A stretch of 64,000 nt of DNA from Algibacter miyuki (GCF_030409805.1 NZ_JAUFQP010000007.1:1075519-1139518), one strand, 5' to 3'. Positions 8,754 through 18,587 are shown, numbered from the stretch's first letter. Numbers and translations: made by a program. Notes: generated by a model not told the origin, from the letters alone.

Positions 8754-10301
8754 ATGGATAAAGAATTGATTATTCGATCTAGTTCCGAGCATGTTGATTT
8801 TGCCTTATTAAAAGATGGAAAACTTATTGAATTACAGAAAGACGAAGATGACAACAATTTTGCTGTAGGCGACGTGTTTATCGCTAAAATCAGAAAAACT
8901 GTTCCGGGTCTAAATGCCTCATTTGTAAATGTAGGCTACGAGAAAGATGCATTCTTGCACTATCACGATTTAGGTCCAAAATTACCTTCACTTTTAAAAT
9001 TCACAAAACGTGTAAGCACAGGTAAACTTAAAGATTTTTCTTTAAAAAATTTCCCATTTGAAAAAGACATCGATAAAGACGGTAAAATTGTCGATGCCTT
9101 AAAATCAAATCAATCGCTATTAGTACAAATAGTAAAAGAACCAATATCTACAAAAGGCCCTAGAATAAGCTCAGAGCTCTCTATTGCTGGTAGATACATT
9201 GTTTTAGTGCCTTTTTCAAACCGTATATCTATTTCTCAAAAAATAGAAGATCGCGAAGAAAAAGACCGCCTAAAACGATTAGTGAAAAGCATAACCCCTC
9301 CAGGGTTTGGTATCATTGTTCGTACTGTAGCACAAGGCAAAAAAGTAGCCGAACTAGATAAAGATTTACAAAACTTGTTAGGCCGTTGGGCAACAATGTG
9401 CAGTAAACTACCAAAAGCAATTCATCCAAGTAAAGTATTGGGAGAAATGAATAAAGCCTCATCAATTTTGAGAGACATATTCAACGACACCTTTACAGGA
9501 ATTACAGTAGACGATGAAACGCTTTTTTATCAAATTAAAGAGTATTTGCAAGAAATTGCACCTAAAAAAGAATCAATAGTAAAATTGTATCAGTCCAAAA
9601 CACCTATTTTCGAGAAATTCGGAATAGAACGACAAATTAAAACCTCATTTGGCAAAACCGTGTCCATGGCAAAAGGTGCCTATTTGGTAATAGAACATAC
9701 CGAAGCCCTTCACGTTATAGACGTAAATAGCGGAAACCGTTCCAACAAAGCCAACAGTCAAGAAGATACAGCGCTTGAGGTTAATCTAATCGCAGCTACC
9801 GAAATGGCTCGCCAATTGCGTTTACGCGACATGGGCGGCATTATTGTAGTCGATTTTATAGATATGACCAATGCTGAAAACAGACAAAAACTCTTCAATC
9901 ATCTTCGTGACGAAATGAAGGACGACAGAGCAAAACATAAGATTTTGCCACCAAGTAAATTTGGACTAATTCAAATCACAAGACAACGAGTTCGACCAGA
10001 AATGAACATTAAAACACGAGAGGAAAATCCCGACGTAATAATTAATGGTTCCGAGGTAGAAGCACCAATAGGCATCGTGGAGAAAATTAACCACGACCTA
10101 GAAAAATTATTAAAAAAAGACTATAAAAAGCTGACTTTAAACACGCATCCTTTTATAGCAGCCTTCATAACAAAAGGCTTTCCATCGTTGCGTTCAAAAT
10201 GGTTTTTTGAGCACAAAAAGTGGGTTAAAATTTTACCAAGAGATGCTTACACGTATCTAGAATACCATTTTTTCGATAAAGATGGTAATCAAATTAAATA
10301 A
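8754..10301 (+). CDS. rng: Ribonuclease E/G family endoribonuclease
   Basis: 515 residues from ATG 8754 (MDKELIIRSSSEHVDFALL); an upstream in-frame codon at 8703 adds 17 residues unlike the family and was not used. The N-terminus holds an S1 RNA-binding domain (about 35-130), then the RNase E/G catalytic core with HVIDVNSGNR and MGGIIVVDFIDM carrying the two metal-binding aspartates. The length fits RNase G, without the long disordered scaffold of E. coli RNase E. It acts in rRNA maturation and mRNA decay. Confidence 0.95.
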   Translation: MDKELIIRSSSEHVDFALLKDGKLIELQKDEDDNNFAVGDVFIAKIRKTVPGLNASFVNVGYEKDAFLHYHDLGPKLPSLLKFTKRVSTGKLKDFSLKNFPFEKDIDKDGKIVDALKSNQSLLVQIVKEPISTKGPRISSELSIAGRYIVLVPFSNRISISQKIEDREEKDRLKRLVKSITPPGFGIIVRTVAQGKKVAELDKDLQNLLGRWATMCSKLPKAIHPSKVLGEMNKASSILRDIFNDTFTGITVDDETLFYQIKEYLQEIAPKKESIVKLYQSKTPIFEKFGIERQIKTSFGKTVSMAKGAYLVIEHTEALHVIDVNSGNRSNKANSQEDTALEVNLIAATEMARQLRLRDMGGIIVVDFIDMTNAENRQKLFNHLRDEMKDDRAKHKILPPSKFGLIQITRQRVRPEMNIKTREENPDVIINGSEVEAPIGIVEKINHDLEKLLKKDYKKLTLNTHPFIAAFITKGFPSLRSKWFFEHKKWVKILPRDAYTYLEYHFFDKDGNQIK

Positions 10302-10304
10302 CAC

Positions 10305-10340
10305 AAACCCCGCACTAAGTAATTAGTCTGGGGTTTTTTT
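10305..10340 (+). terminator. Terminator after rng
   Basis: AAACCCC (10305-10311) pairs with GGGGTTT (10330-10336), followed by a T-run; it starts 3 bases past the rng stop. Confidence 0.75.
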
Positions 10341-10354
10341 GTGTCTTGTATTTT

Positions 10355-10457
10355 GGGCGTTACCCGAAAAGGGTCGGGCTATCACTACTCGCTTTTTTGT
10401 GTTGCAAAGGCGCAACAACACAAAAAGAGCTCAAACAAACCGTTCTATCCCTAACGC
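10355..10457 (+). repeat. Dispersed 103-bp intergenic repeat, copy 1
   Basis: Begins GGGCGTTACCCGAAAAGGGT and ends ATCCCTAACGC. The core TCGGGCTATCACTACTCGC and GAGCTCAAACAAACCGTTC match copy 3 (37003-37105) nearly base for base. Between these blocks lies a private hairpin in which TTTTTGTGTTGC pairs with GCAACAACACAAAAA. Located just after the rng terminator, in the same orientation relative to the gene as the other copies. Confidence 0.8.
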
Positions 10458-10585
10458 ACTTCATCGATTAAGTTTATGTTATTCGTCTAAAAGGTAGTTG
10501 GTTCATTGAATAATAGTTATAAAAGCAATCTATAATTATTAAATTTGCACCAACCTTAACCATCTTACAACCCTATTTTTTTAGA

Positions 10586-10966
10586 ATGATACATTCCGTG
10601 TATAATCATCAGACGCAAATTCTTGAAACCGAATTTAAAGACGTTGTTAGCACTAAAGATTTAGTGCGCTACTTATTGCATTTTAAAAGCAATAAGCTCT
10701 ACCCTAGACAATTACGAAGTATAGTTGATGCTACCGATGTTGTGGTAACTTTTACTTTTAAAGATTTACAGCTTTGCAATCAAGCTAAAACAAAATCTTT
10801 AGAAGATTATGCCTTTGTAGCTAGTGCCGTTGTTATTAGTAATCCTGCAACAGCAGCAATAAGCACGTTGTATGGAGCTATAGCTCAAAATAAAAAATAT
10901 AAGTATAAGGTATTCTCAACCCGCTCGGCAGCCTTAAGTTGGCTGGACGGATTTAGTTTTAAGTAA
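10586..10966 (+). CDS. Conserved hypothetical protein, possibly STAS/SpoIIAA-like
   Basis: 126 residues, no signal peptide or membrane segment. The pattern (MIHSVYNHQTQILETEFKDVVS, then a strand-helix alternation with RSIVDATDVVVTF and a C-terminal FSTRSAALSWLDGF) resembles small cytosolic STAS/SpoIIAA-like proteins of Bacteroidota. That is a weak structural guess. It is a single gene with a strong shared terminator downstream. Confidence 0.7.
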   Translation: MIHSVYNHQTQILETEFKDVVSTKDLVRYLLHFKSNKLYPRQLRSIVDATDVVVTFTFKDLQLCNQAKTKSLEDYAFVASAVVISNPATAAISTLYGAIAQNKKYKYKVFSTRSAALSWLDGFSFK

Positions 10967-11009
10967 GCTAATAAATTATTATTTTCAAGACTTAGTAAAA
11001 TGTAAAACA

Positions 11010-11060
11010 AAACGGTTCGAAAAGCTAGCTAGACAACACTACCTGCTTTTCGAACCGTTT
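11010..11060. terminator. Bidirectional terminator between convergent genes
   Basis: AAACGGTTCGAAAAGC pairs perfectly with GCTTTTCGAACCGTTT, with A- and T-rich flanks. It lies between the converging ends of the genes at 10586-10966 and 11087-11671. Confidence 0.8.
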
Positions 11061-11086
11061 CAATTTAAAAATATGAAGCTTAGTTA

Positions 11087-11671
11087 TTAGTTTCCAATAA
11101 AGCCAATAACTTCATAAGCACGTGTACCATCAACTTGAATTTTTTCATATAGAACATCATTAAATTCATAATAACGTTCACCGTCGATTGTTACTTTTTC
11201 AGCTTCCGAAGGGAGTTCATACACTATGGTGCCAATTTCTGGGTTTATAACTTCATAGTAATTATTTGTTTTAACAAAGTAAATGCCATTGTGTACATAA
11301 TAGCTATGGTTGTTGTGGTTAATGCGTTTGTAGCCTGTAGGTAGCATTTTAATTTGAAAACCTCGTGTAGGTACAACAGGTAAATATCTACCACCATTCA
11401 GTCTAAAAAAGCTATTGTTGGTATAGTATATAGATGTGCCGTTGTGTTTTATTGTAACCGACGATTTTGGTATATTTCTAACCGATACTACTTTTCTAGT
11501 GGGGGTTTTATACTGTACTTTACTACGCGATACGGGGGCCTTTTTTGCACTTGTTTTTGTTGTTACCGTTTTAGTAACCGTTGTGCGTCTAGAGTTTGTT
11601 TGTGCAAAACTAGTTGCCGAAATCCCTAATACTAATAAAAGTGCTACGCTTGTTTTAAATATAGTTTTCAT
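11087..11671 (-). CDS. Secreted DUF6515-type hypothetical protein
   Basis: 194 residues. Signal peptide MKTIFKTSVALLLVLGISAT ending SFAQ, then a T/K/S-rich basic stretch (about 25-60), then a region rich in Tyr and Asn with repeated units of the kind G-x-x-YYxxNxxFF/Y (NGTSIYYTNNSFFRLNGGRY; HNNHSYYVHNGIYFVKTNNY; DGERYYEFNDVLYEK). This matches the DUF6515 family of exported Bacteroidota proteins. Function is unknown. Confidence 0.75.
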   Translation of the reverse strand: MKTIFKTSVALLLVLGISATSFAQTNSRRTTVTKTVTTKTSAKKAPVSRSKVQYKTPTRKVVSVRNIPKSSVTIKHNGTSIYYTNNSFFRLNGGRYLPVVPTRGFQIKMLPTGYKRINHNNHSYYVHNGIYFVKTNNYYEVINPEIGTIVYELPSEAEKVTIDGERYYEFNDVLYEKIQVDGTRAYEVIGFIGN

Positions 11672-11898
11672 GTTTTTTATTTTTATGAGTTATACCCTTT
11701 AGACCTTGTAATGTCGGCAGTGTTTAACGCGATATCAGGCTTTAACATAACTTTATAAGTTAGTTTAGATGGATAAAACGAAAAGAACTGATAGATAATT
11801 ATAAAAAAGAAGTACCATAAAAAAAAGTGCTAGATGTGTTAGTCGTCTGGCACTTAATAGTTAAGCGATGTGTTTTAAATTCTGTTGGAAAATCGTTT

Positions 11899-12567
11899 TT
11901 AGGAGGTAAATAGGCTTTCTAAAACCGTTCTAGATTCACTACCATAAATGCCATCGACGGTAATATGGTTGTCGGTTTGAAAATTTCTGAGTGCTTTTTC
12001 GGTATTCGGACCAAATACACCATCGGCATTTCCAGTTAAAAATTGCATTTTTATTAATATAAGTTGAAGCAGTTTCACGTTTTTACTACTATCACCTTGG
12101 CGTAAATAACCGGTTGGAATTACCAACTGAGATGAAACTTGGTCTGTTAAACTTCTAAATTCCAAAATACGATCCAATGGAAAGGTTTGTATGTTAACCT
12201 CATCGTTCTGATTACCGCCAATACAATAAATTGATTTTCCACTTTTTGTATAACCTATAAAGAAACCTACATGCCCAAAGGGACCATTTCTATTCGTTCT
12301 CCAAAACACAACAATGTCGCCAGGTTGCGGCCAATCGGTTTTGTGTCCCACCTTTAACCAGCTTCGGGCCATAGCACTATTAGATTGTTCTAATTTAGCT
12401 TGTAAAGCCACCCAGTTGGCAAAAATACTACACCAAGCCACCTCGTCGTTTCCAAAAGAAAGACCCGTTGTTTCTTGATATTCTAAAATGCGGTCGTTGT
12501 GTTGGGTACCTTTTATTTCTTTTTGTCCCAATTCGCCTAGAGCGATTTTTAATGTGTCTCCTAACAT
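11899..12567 (-). CDS. TIGR02594/CHAP-like peptidase with C-terminal peptidoglycan-binding domain
   Basis: 222 residues. The N-terminal domain (about 5-140) has VAWCSIFANWV with probable catalytic Cys46 and GPFGHVGFFIGY with His99, as in the NlpC/P60-CHAP-like TIGR02594 family. The C-terminal domain (about 152-220) is a PG_binding_1 repeat (LRQGDSSKNVKLLQ, DGVFGPNTEKALRNFQ, VDGIYGSESRTVLESL). Together these suggest a cell-wall amidase or endopeptidase. No signal peptide is visible, as in endolysins, but no phage genes are nearby. Confidence 0.8.
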   Translation of the reverse strand: MLGDTLKIALGELGQKEIKGTQHNDRILEYQETTGLSFGNDEVAWCSIFANWVALQAKLEQSNSAMARSWLKVGHKTDWPQPGDIVVFWRTNRNGPFGHVGFFIGYTKSGKSIYCIGGNQNDEVNIQTFPLDRILEFRSLTDQVSSQLVIPTGYLRQGDSSKNVKLLQLILIKMQFLTGNADGVFGPNTEKALRNFQTDNHITVDGIYGSESRTVLESLFTS

Positions 12568-12680
12568 AATATAAAGTGTTTAAACGTTAAATATGCTAAG
12601 TAATTAGTTGATAGAGATTTAAATATAAGGAATTAAATTTTAAAAGCATTAATTTCATAGAGGCTGATTAATATCTTCTA

Positions 12681-13379
12681 CTATTCAATTTTAACATTTT
12701 CTTCGCGTTCAGAAAGTTTTATGGTGTATTTAACAATAAAAAGAGATGCAATAATATGGAAAGCACGATCGTAATAAAATAAAATATTCCAATCATAATA
12801 ATAGGCCAAAAAGGAAAAAAGATCCATAAGAGATAGCGCAAGAACAACTATTAATAGCTGCATAGATTTTTTAGTGTTTTGGGTGAAGCTATGGCAAGCA
12901 GCAACAATACAACTAAAAATGATGAATAAGCCATAAATATAATGTGTGATTTCTTGAGAGACATCGATCATTTTATAACTTACTGTATGCATAATAACAT
13001 ATAGGCAGTATAAGTTTAGAATAATTAAAAACCCGAAAAATACAAGAATATAAGGATCTACTTTTTTTATACTCGTTCTTTTTGTAATATGAAATATCAA
13101 TGCGCTGTAACCAATAATACTCACATAGGATGTTAATTTATTAAAAATTAAAGATTCATAGTTGAACATGAGTAGGTTGCATATGGTAAATGACATAATT
13201 GTAATAAAAATATTTGGATGTCTGTAACCTTTAATATAGATAAAGAAAGAAAGAAAAACTAAGCTTGTAATAATTTTTGCTATTCTGTTTTCAAATAGAT
13301 TTAGGGTGCTAAAAACAAATATGTTTATAATTAGCAAAAAGATAGAAGTAAGTATTAAGATTTTATTTTTGGGACTCAT
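12681..13379 (-). CDS. Polytopic membrane protein of unknown function
   Basis: 232 residues with about seven hydrophobic segments spread over the length, a short Lys/Arg-rich loop near residue 105 (TKRTSIKK) and a charged C-terminus (KLSEREENVKIE). I do not recognise a family. It is very Phe/Ile/Tyr-rich and AT-rich, like the flanking non-coding DNA. Single gene between the CHAP-like peptidase and the aldo-keto reductase, all on the minus strand. Confidence 0.65.
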   Translation of the reverse strand: MSPKNKILILTSIFLLIINIFVFSTLNLFENRIAKIITSLVFLSFFIYIKGYRHPNIFITIMSFTICNLLMFNYESLIFNKLTSYVSIIGYSALIFHITKRTSIKKVDPYILVFFGFLIILNLYCLYVIMHTVSYKMIDVSQEITHYIYGLFIIFSCIVAACHSFTQNTKKSMQLLIVVLALSLMDLFSFLAYYYDWNILFYYDRAFHIIASLFIVKYTIKLSEREENVKIE

Positions 13380-13536
13380 TTACTACTCGTAATAAGTATA
13401 AATTTAGTCTAAATATGATAGTTATTATAATTTCAGATTAAAAAAATTTATAATAAATCACTTCTTGTAAGATTTTATTCATGTATTTATCGAAATTGTT
13501 ATAGAATAACTTAAAAATCAAAAATTTTAAATTAAA

Positions 13537-13581
13537 ATAGCAGAATAAAACGCTTGATTTGGCGCGTTTTATATCTGCTAT
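13537..13581 (-). terminator. Long hairpin, probable terminator of the aldo-keto reductase gene
   Basis: AATAGCAGAATAAAACGC pairs with GCGTTTTATATCTGCTATT with one bulged A and a loop of about 9 bases. On the minus strand a T-rich tract follows. It is the only structure seen in the 343-base gap 13380-13722. Confidence 0.6.
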
Positions 13582-13722
13582 TTAATATGTAACATTCTGA
13601 TTTTGTGATGTTTTTCTCTCAAAAACAATAGGTGTTATTAATTTTAAAAATATATTTATTCGAAATAGTTTTGGACTTTTTAAATTTTTAAAATTTGTTT
13701 TTATGGGTGTTTTGAGTCGTAT

Positions 13723-14760
13723 TTATGGTGCTGGATTTGGAATAGCAGCATGAACGGCATTAATTTGTTCTAGAACAGAATCGCTTAATACAACGTTTAT
13801 ACTATCGATGTTTTCTTTAAGTTGTTCTAAGTTGGTGGCACCAATAATATTACTCGTTAAAAACGGACGTTGGTTAACAAAAGCAAGGGCCATTTGTGCA
13901 AGCGACATGTTATGGGCTTCAGCAATTTTAAGATAGCGTTTTGTAGCTTCGGTAGATTGCTCGCTGCTGTATCGTGCGAACCTTGGGAATAAGTTCAATC
14001 TTGAGTTTTCGGACTCTGTGCCTTTTATGTATTTACCAGATAAGACCCCAAAAGCCATAGGCGAATAAGCTAATAATCCTAAATTTTCACGCATAGACAC
14101 TTCCGCCATGTCACCTTCGAAAACACGATTTATTAGTGAGTAGGCGTTTTGTATGGTGGCCATACGAGGTAAATTATTTGTTTTAGATTCTTCCAGATAG
14201 CGCATGGCTCCCCAGGCTTTCTCGTTTGACATTCCGATATGTCTAATTTTTCCAGATTTTATAAGGGTATCTAACGTATTTAAAATACTATTGAAGTTAT
14301 CTTGCCAGGCATCGTTTGCATCATGATTGTAATCGCGCACACCAAAATAATTGGTTTGGCGTTCTGGCCAATGCAGTTGAAATAAATCAATATAATCGGT
14401 TTGTAAGCGTTTTAATTCGCCATCTACGGCATTGTTTATGGCTTCAGGGCTGAAACCTGTTTTACGAATATGCGCAGTATAATCACCTTTACCAGCTATT
14501 TTTGAGGCTAAAACAATTTGATCTCTCTTGCCTGTTTTTTTAAGCCAAGTACCAATAATTTTACTGGTTCGTCCTTGGGTTTCTGCTGTTGCTGGTACCG
14601 GATAAAGTTCGGCGGTGTCAATAAAATTAACGCCTTGTTCTAGTGCGTAATCTAATTGTGCATGGCCTTCGGATTCTGTGTTTTGATTGCCCCAAGTCAT
14701 AGAACCTAGGCATATTTTACTAACTTTTATATTGGTATTCGGTAGTGTTGTGTATTTCAT
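13723..14760 (-). CDS. tas: NADP(H)-dependent aldo-keto reductase, Tas type
   Basis: 345 residues, the same length as E. coli Tas (346). It starts MKYTTLPNTNIKVSKICLGS and has the AKR features FIDTAELYP (catalytic Asp and Tyr), LASKIAG (Lys) and FQLHWPERQTNYFG (His), plus ETQGRTSKIIGTWL, characteristic of Tas-like members. It reduces carbonyl compounds with NADPH; the physiological substrate is unknown. Transcribed alone. Confidence 0.9.
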   Translation of the reverse strand: MKYTTLPNTNIKVSKICLGSMTWGNQNTESEGHAQLDYALEQGVNFIDTAELYPVPATAETQGRTSKIIGTWLKKTGKRDQIVLASKIAGKGDYTAHIRKTGFSPEAINNAVDGELKRLQTDYIDLFQLHWPERQTNYFGVRDYNHDANDAWQDNFNSILNTLDTLIKSGKIRHIGMSNEKAWGAMRYLEESKTNNLPRMATIQNAYSLINRVFEGDMAEVSMRENLGLLAYSPMAFGVLSGKYIKGTESENSRLNLFPRFARYSSEQSTEATKRYLKIAEAHNMSLAQMALAFVNQRPFLTSNIIGATNLEQLKENIDSINVVLSDSVLEQINAVHAAIPNPAP

Positions 14761-14946
14761 GTTGCGGTTTTCGAGATATTTTTAACTTAGTCGTTAAAGA
14801 TAAAAAAACCTTTAAAAGCTTTTGTTTTTTTGAGGGTTTTTATGATGGTTTTACTTCAAGTGGGGTGTTTTAAAAAGGATTAGAATATTTTGTTTTTCTG
14901 AAGATGAACTGTAATTTATTATGGTTCTATAGTTTAGGAAAGGCCT

Positions 14947-15049
14947 GCGTTAGGGATTGCAGCGGATAGCCCACAGCCCGACGCAGGAGGTGCGAGGACT
15001 TGCAGTGTAAAGCCCGCCTCTCCCGATTGCTATCGGGAGAGGAACGCCC
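14947..15049 (-). repeat. Dispersed 103-bp intergenic repeat, copy 2
   Basis: Plus-strand GCGTTAGGGATTGCAGCGGA to GGAACGCCC. In reverse orientation it starts GGGCGTTCC right after the stop of the saccharopine dehydrogenase gene and ends CCCTAACGC. It contains an internal hairpin CTCTCCCGATAGCAATCGGGAGAG and a block (GTCCTCGCACCTCCTGCGTC, GGGCTGTGGGCTATCC) shared with copy 4. Confidence 0.8.
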
Positions 15050-15056
15050 AAAAGGT

Positions 15057-16421
15057 TTATCTATTTAAAGGATTGTAACCCAAATAAGGGACTTCTTTCT
15101 CTATAAATGTGATGCCAAATGGTTCTAACTGTTTTAGGATAGGCTCATAAACTTCTTTGTTTATTGGGATTTGTACACCGGGAGTGGTAATTTTTTTATT
15201 GAGAATGGCAATGGTTGCTATGGCGACTGGTAAACCCACTGTTTTGGCCATGGCAGTGTAGGTTTGATCTTGACCGAGCGTGACCATACTGGAGTCTATT
15301 TGGTAATGTTTTCCATCTTTTTCGTAGCCAAATTTATGGTACATAACAAGCATGTCTTTGTCTTTTGGGGCAAGTGTCCAGCTGTCCATAAGTATTTTTT
15401 GGAGTATTTGAGCTGGGGTGGCTTTAACGAGTTCTACTTTTTTATTGGGATTAAATATGTCAAGCTCTAAGAGTTTGTCCCAAATAATATCGTCTTGGTC
15501 AATTTTAAGTTGGTAACGCAGTTTGAGTTCTACGGAATCGTTAGGGCTGTAGGGAAGAAAAGCGTTTGTGAAATCGCGATAACTCATGTTTTCGCTGTCT
15601 TCTATGGTGTAGCTATCATCCGTCATGCCTAGGGTTACAAAAATATTCCATGCTTTGCAGAAGCCTACACGGCGGATAGTGCCTCGGTATAACGTTTTTA
15701 CATTTTCGAGCCCGTAAATGCTTTGATATTTTAAAGAATCGCGGTTGGCATAAACCTCGAAACGTCCGAAATTTTCGATTTCTAGAAATTCGGTACGACG
15801 AAATAAACGGTTGTAAGGAATGTACTTATAGGTGCCTTCTTGAAGAAATTTTGCAGAACCACCTTGGCCTGCAATAACCACATTTCGGGGGTTCCAGGTG
15901 AATTTGTAATTCCATAAATTGGTGTCGCTTTCTGGTGCTACAAGGCCTCCCGTGAATGATTCGAACAAAATAAGCTTGCCACCATTGTCACGAATACGGT
16001 CTAAAACGTGCATGGCGCTCATGTGGTCTATGCCGGGATCTACGCCAATTTCGTTCATTAAAATAAGCCCTTTCTTTATAGCTTCTTGGTGTAAATCTTG
16101 CATGTTTTGGTCTACATACGATGCCGTTACCATGTGTTTTTCATACAAAACGCAATCTTTAGCAACTTCAATATGGAAACGTGCCGGAAGCATAGAAATC
16201 ACAATGTCGGCTGCTTGAATAGCTGTTTTTCTGTCGCTATCGTTAAATACATCGAGTGTTATTGGCTTGGCATTTTTGTGGTTTGCAATTAAGGTTTTTG
16301 CTTGGGTGATGTTTAAATCGGCAACAGTGATAAATAATTGTTCGCTTTCCGATTTATCTAGTAAATACTTTAACAAATAGGCAGTAGATTTTCCGGAACC
16401 AATGATTAATATATTTCGCAT
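15057..16421 (-). CDS. Saccharopine dehydrogenase family oxidoreductase
   Basis: 454 residues. N-terminal Rossmann fold (about 1-125) with MRNILIIGSGKSTAYLLKYL, then VISMLPARFHIEVAKDCV and LMNEIGVDPGIDHMSAMHVL, then the saccharopine dehydrogenase C-terminal domain. It is related to the NADP, L-glutamate-forming enzymes (LYS9 type) of lysine degradation that make or split saccharopine. The exact reaction here is inferred; no partner lysine-degradation gene is in the window. It diverges from the DUF423 gene, and a repeat copy abuts its 3' end. Confidence 0.88.
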   Translation of the reverse strand: MRNILIIGSGKSTAYLLKYLLDKSESEQLFITVADLNITQAKTLIANHKNAKPITLDVFNDSDRKTAIQAADIVISMLPARFHIEVAKDCVLYEKHMVTASYVDQNMQDLHQEAIKKGLILMNEIGVDPGIDHMSAMHVLDRIRDNGGKLILFESFTGGLVAPESDTNLWNYKFTWNPRNVVIAGQGGSAKFLQEGTYKYIPYNRLFRRTEFLEIENFGRFEVYANRDSLKYQSIYGLENVKTLYRGTIRRVGFCKAWNIFVTLGMTDDSYTIEDSENMSYRDFTNAFLPYSPNDSVELKLRYQLKIDQDDIIWDKLLELDIFNPNKKVELVKATPAQILQKILMDSWTLAPKDKDMLVMYHKFGYEKDGKHYQIDSSMVTLGQDQTYTAMAKTVGLPVAIATIAILNKKITTPGVQIPINKEVYEPILKQLEPFGITFIEKEVPYLGYNPLNR

Positions 16422-16506
16422 ATTGAGTAATTTTGTTTGGTGGTGTAATAATTGGGTTTATGCTTCACTAATTTAATGAATTTTAAAGGATTTAATTTTA
16501 ATTATT

Positions 16507-16899
16507 ATGAATAGAACTATTTTAATAACAGCTTCCATTTTAGGATTAATCAGTATTGTTTTAGGTGCTTTTGGAGCTCATGGTTTAAAAGCGTTAATTT
16601 CTGTTGAGGCTGTACAAACTTTTGAAACAGGTGTACGTTACCAAATGTATCATGCTTTTTTATTGCTGTTTGTTGGTGGTTCAAATGTTATTTCTGAAAA
16701 AACAAAAACCAAAATGTTTTATTTAGTGATTGTTGGTTTACTGTTTTTTTCTGGTTCTATTTATGGTTTAGCAACTAATACTTTAACAGGTTTCGACTTT
16801 AAAACTATAGGGTTTATAACACCTATTGGAGGTTTGTTACTTATTGTTGCTTGGTTACTTATGTTTATTGATTTCTTAAAAAAGAAGCCTATTGTCTGA
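16507..16899 (+). CDS. DUF423 (YgdD/TMEM256-like) membrane protein
   Basis: 130 residues with four hydrophobic helices. The opening block ILGLISIVLGAFGAHGLKAL and TFETGVRYQMYHAFLLLFVG are the hallmark of the DUF423 family. An inner-membrane location is predicted; function is unknown. It lies 45 bases before pckA on the same strand and may be co-transcribed. Confidence 0.9.
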   Translation: MNRTILITASILGLISIVLGAFGAHGLKALISVEAVQTFETGVRYQMYHAFLLLFVGGSNVISEKTKTKMFYLVIVGLLFFSGSIYGLATNTLTGFDFKTIGFITPIGGLLLIVAWLLMFIDFLKKKPIV

Positions 16900-16944
16900 T
16901 TTATTTGTTTTAAATTTACGCAATAAATAATTTATCATCAAAAC

Positions 16945-18561
16945 ATGGGAAATTACACTCAAACTACGAAAACGATTGCGTTAGAATCTTACGGTATTAA
17001 AAAGGCCAAAATTCATTATCAATTATCACCCGAGGAACTTCATGCTATTGCTATTGAAAAAGGGCAGGGGCAAACAGCTTCGTCTGGAGCTTTAGCAGTA
17101 AATACAGGTGAATTTACAGGGCGATCGCCAAAAGATCGCTTTATTGTTAAAGACGATATTACTAAAGATAAAGTATGGTGGGGCGATATCAATATCCCTT
17201 TTGAAGCGGATAAATTTGATGCGCTTTATAATAAGGTTGTTGATTACTTGTCGGGAAAAGAAATTTTTGTTCGCGATAGTTATGCTTGCGCCGATGAAAA
17301 TTATAAACTGAATATTAGAGTTATAAATGAATTTCCGTGGAGCAACCAGTTTGCTTACAATATGTTTTTAAGGCCTACGGAAGCCGAATTGGAAGATTTT
17401 ACCCCGGAATGGACGGTTGTTAATGCACCCGGATTTATGGCTGTAGCAGCCGAAGATGGAACGCGACAACATAATTTTGCTATTTTAAACTTCACTAAAA
17501 AGATAGCCTTAATTGGTGGAACGGGATATACAGGAGAAATTAAAAAAGGCATTTTTTCGGCATTGAATTTTATTTTGCCTGTATTTAAAAACACCCTACC
17601 TATGCATTGCAGTGCCAATGTGGGGGAAGATGGAGATACAGCTATTTTCTTTGGACTTTCAGGAACAGGAAAAACAACGTTGTCTACCGACCCGAATAGA
17701 AGCTTAATTGGCGATGATGAGCATGGGTGGACTAATGAAAATTCAGTATTTAACTTTGAAGGCGGTTGCTATGCTAAAGTGATTAACCTTTGTAAAGATA
17801 ACGAGCCTGAGATTTTTGATGCCATTAAAAAAGGAGCTATTCTTGAAAATGTTATTTTAGATAAAAGCGGCGATGTTAATTTTGCCGATACATCGATTAC
17901 ACAAAACACACGAGTAAGTTATCCGATAGATCATATTGAGAATATCAGGAAACCTTCCGTAGGGAAAAATCCGAAGAATATTTTCTTTTTAACGGCAGAT
18001 GCTTTTGGTGTTTTACCTCCAATTTCTAAGTTAACACCAAGCCAGGCTGCATATCATTTTATTTCGGGTTATACGGCTAAAGTTGCAGGAACCGAAGCGG
18101 GTGTTGTTGAACCTGTACCATCGTTCTCAGCTTGTTTTGGTGCACCTTTTATGCCATTACATCCTTCTAAATACGCCGAGATGTTAAGTCAAAAAATGAC
18201 TGATGCTGGTGTAAATGTATGGTTGGTAAATACCGGTTGGACGGGCGGTCCTTACGGTGTAGGTACACGTATGAAATTGAAATATACCAGAGCCATGATA
18301 AACGCTGTGCTTAATGGTGATTTGGGTTTATACACTTATGATGATTACCATATTCACTCGGTATTTGGTGTGGCGCAACCTCGGGAATGTCCAGGTGTAC
18401 CAACCAGTGTTTTGAGTCCGCGTGCCACTTGGAATGATGATGAAGCTTATTATACAACAGCTTTTAAATTAACTAATGCATTTCGTGAGAATTTCAAAAA
18501 ATTCGAAGCCCATTGTAGTGAAGAAATTAGACGTGGCGGCCCGCAACGTTATGCATTCTAG
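16945..18561 (+). CDS. pckA: Phosphoenolpyruvate carboxykinase (ATP)
   Basis: 538 residues, matching the ATP-dependent enzyme (about 540). It has GEFTGRSPKDRFIV, the substrate-binding region, the P-loop GLSGTGKTTLSTD and GDDEHGWT (metal-binding Asp), and NTGWTGGPYGVG near the C-terminus. It converts oxaloacetate plus ATP to PEP, CO2 and ADP, the first committed step of gluconeogenesis. A strong terminator lies 26 bases downstream. Confidence 0.98.
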   Translation: MGNYTQTTKTIALESYGIKKAKIHYQLSPEELHAIAIEKGQGQTASSGALAVNTGEFTGRSPKDRFIVKDDITKDKVWWGDINIPFEADKFDALYNKVVDYLSGKEIFVRDSYACADENYKLNIRVINEFPWSNQFAYNMFLRPTEAELEDFTPEWTVVNAPGFMAVAAEDGTRQHNFAILNFTKKIALIGGTGYTGEIKKGIFSALNFILPVFKNTLPMHCSANVGEDGDTAIFFGLSGTGKTTLSTDPNRSLIGDDEHGWTNENSVFNFEGGCYAKVINLCKDNEPEIFDAIKKGAILENVILDKSGDVNFADTSITQNTRVSYPIDHIENIRKPSVGKNPKNIFFLTADAFGVLPPISKLTPSQAAYHFISGYTAKVAGTEAGVVEPVPSFSACFGAPFMPLHPSKYAEMLSQKMTDAGVNVWLVNTGWTGGPYGVGTRMKLKYTRAMINAVLNGDLGLYTYDDYHIHSVFGVAQPRECPGVPTSVLSPRATWNDDEAYYTTAFKLTNAFRENFKKFEAHCSEEIRRGGPQRYAF

Positions 18562-18587
18562 TAGAATTCTATTAGATTGAATTATAT

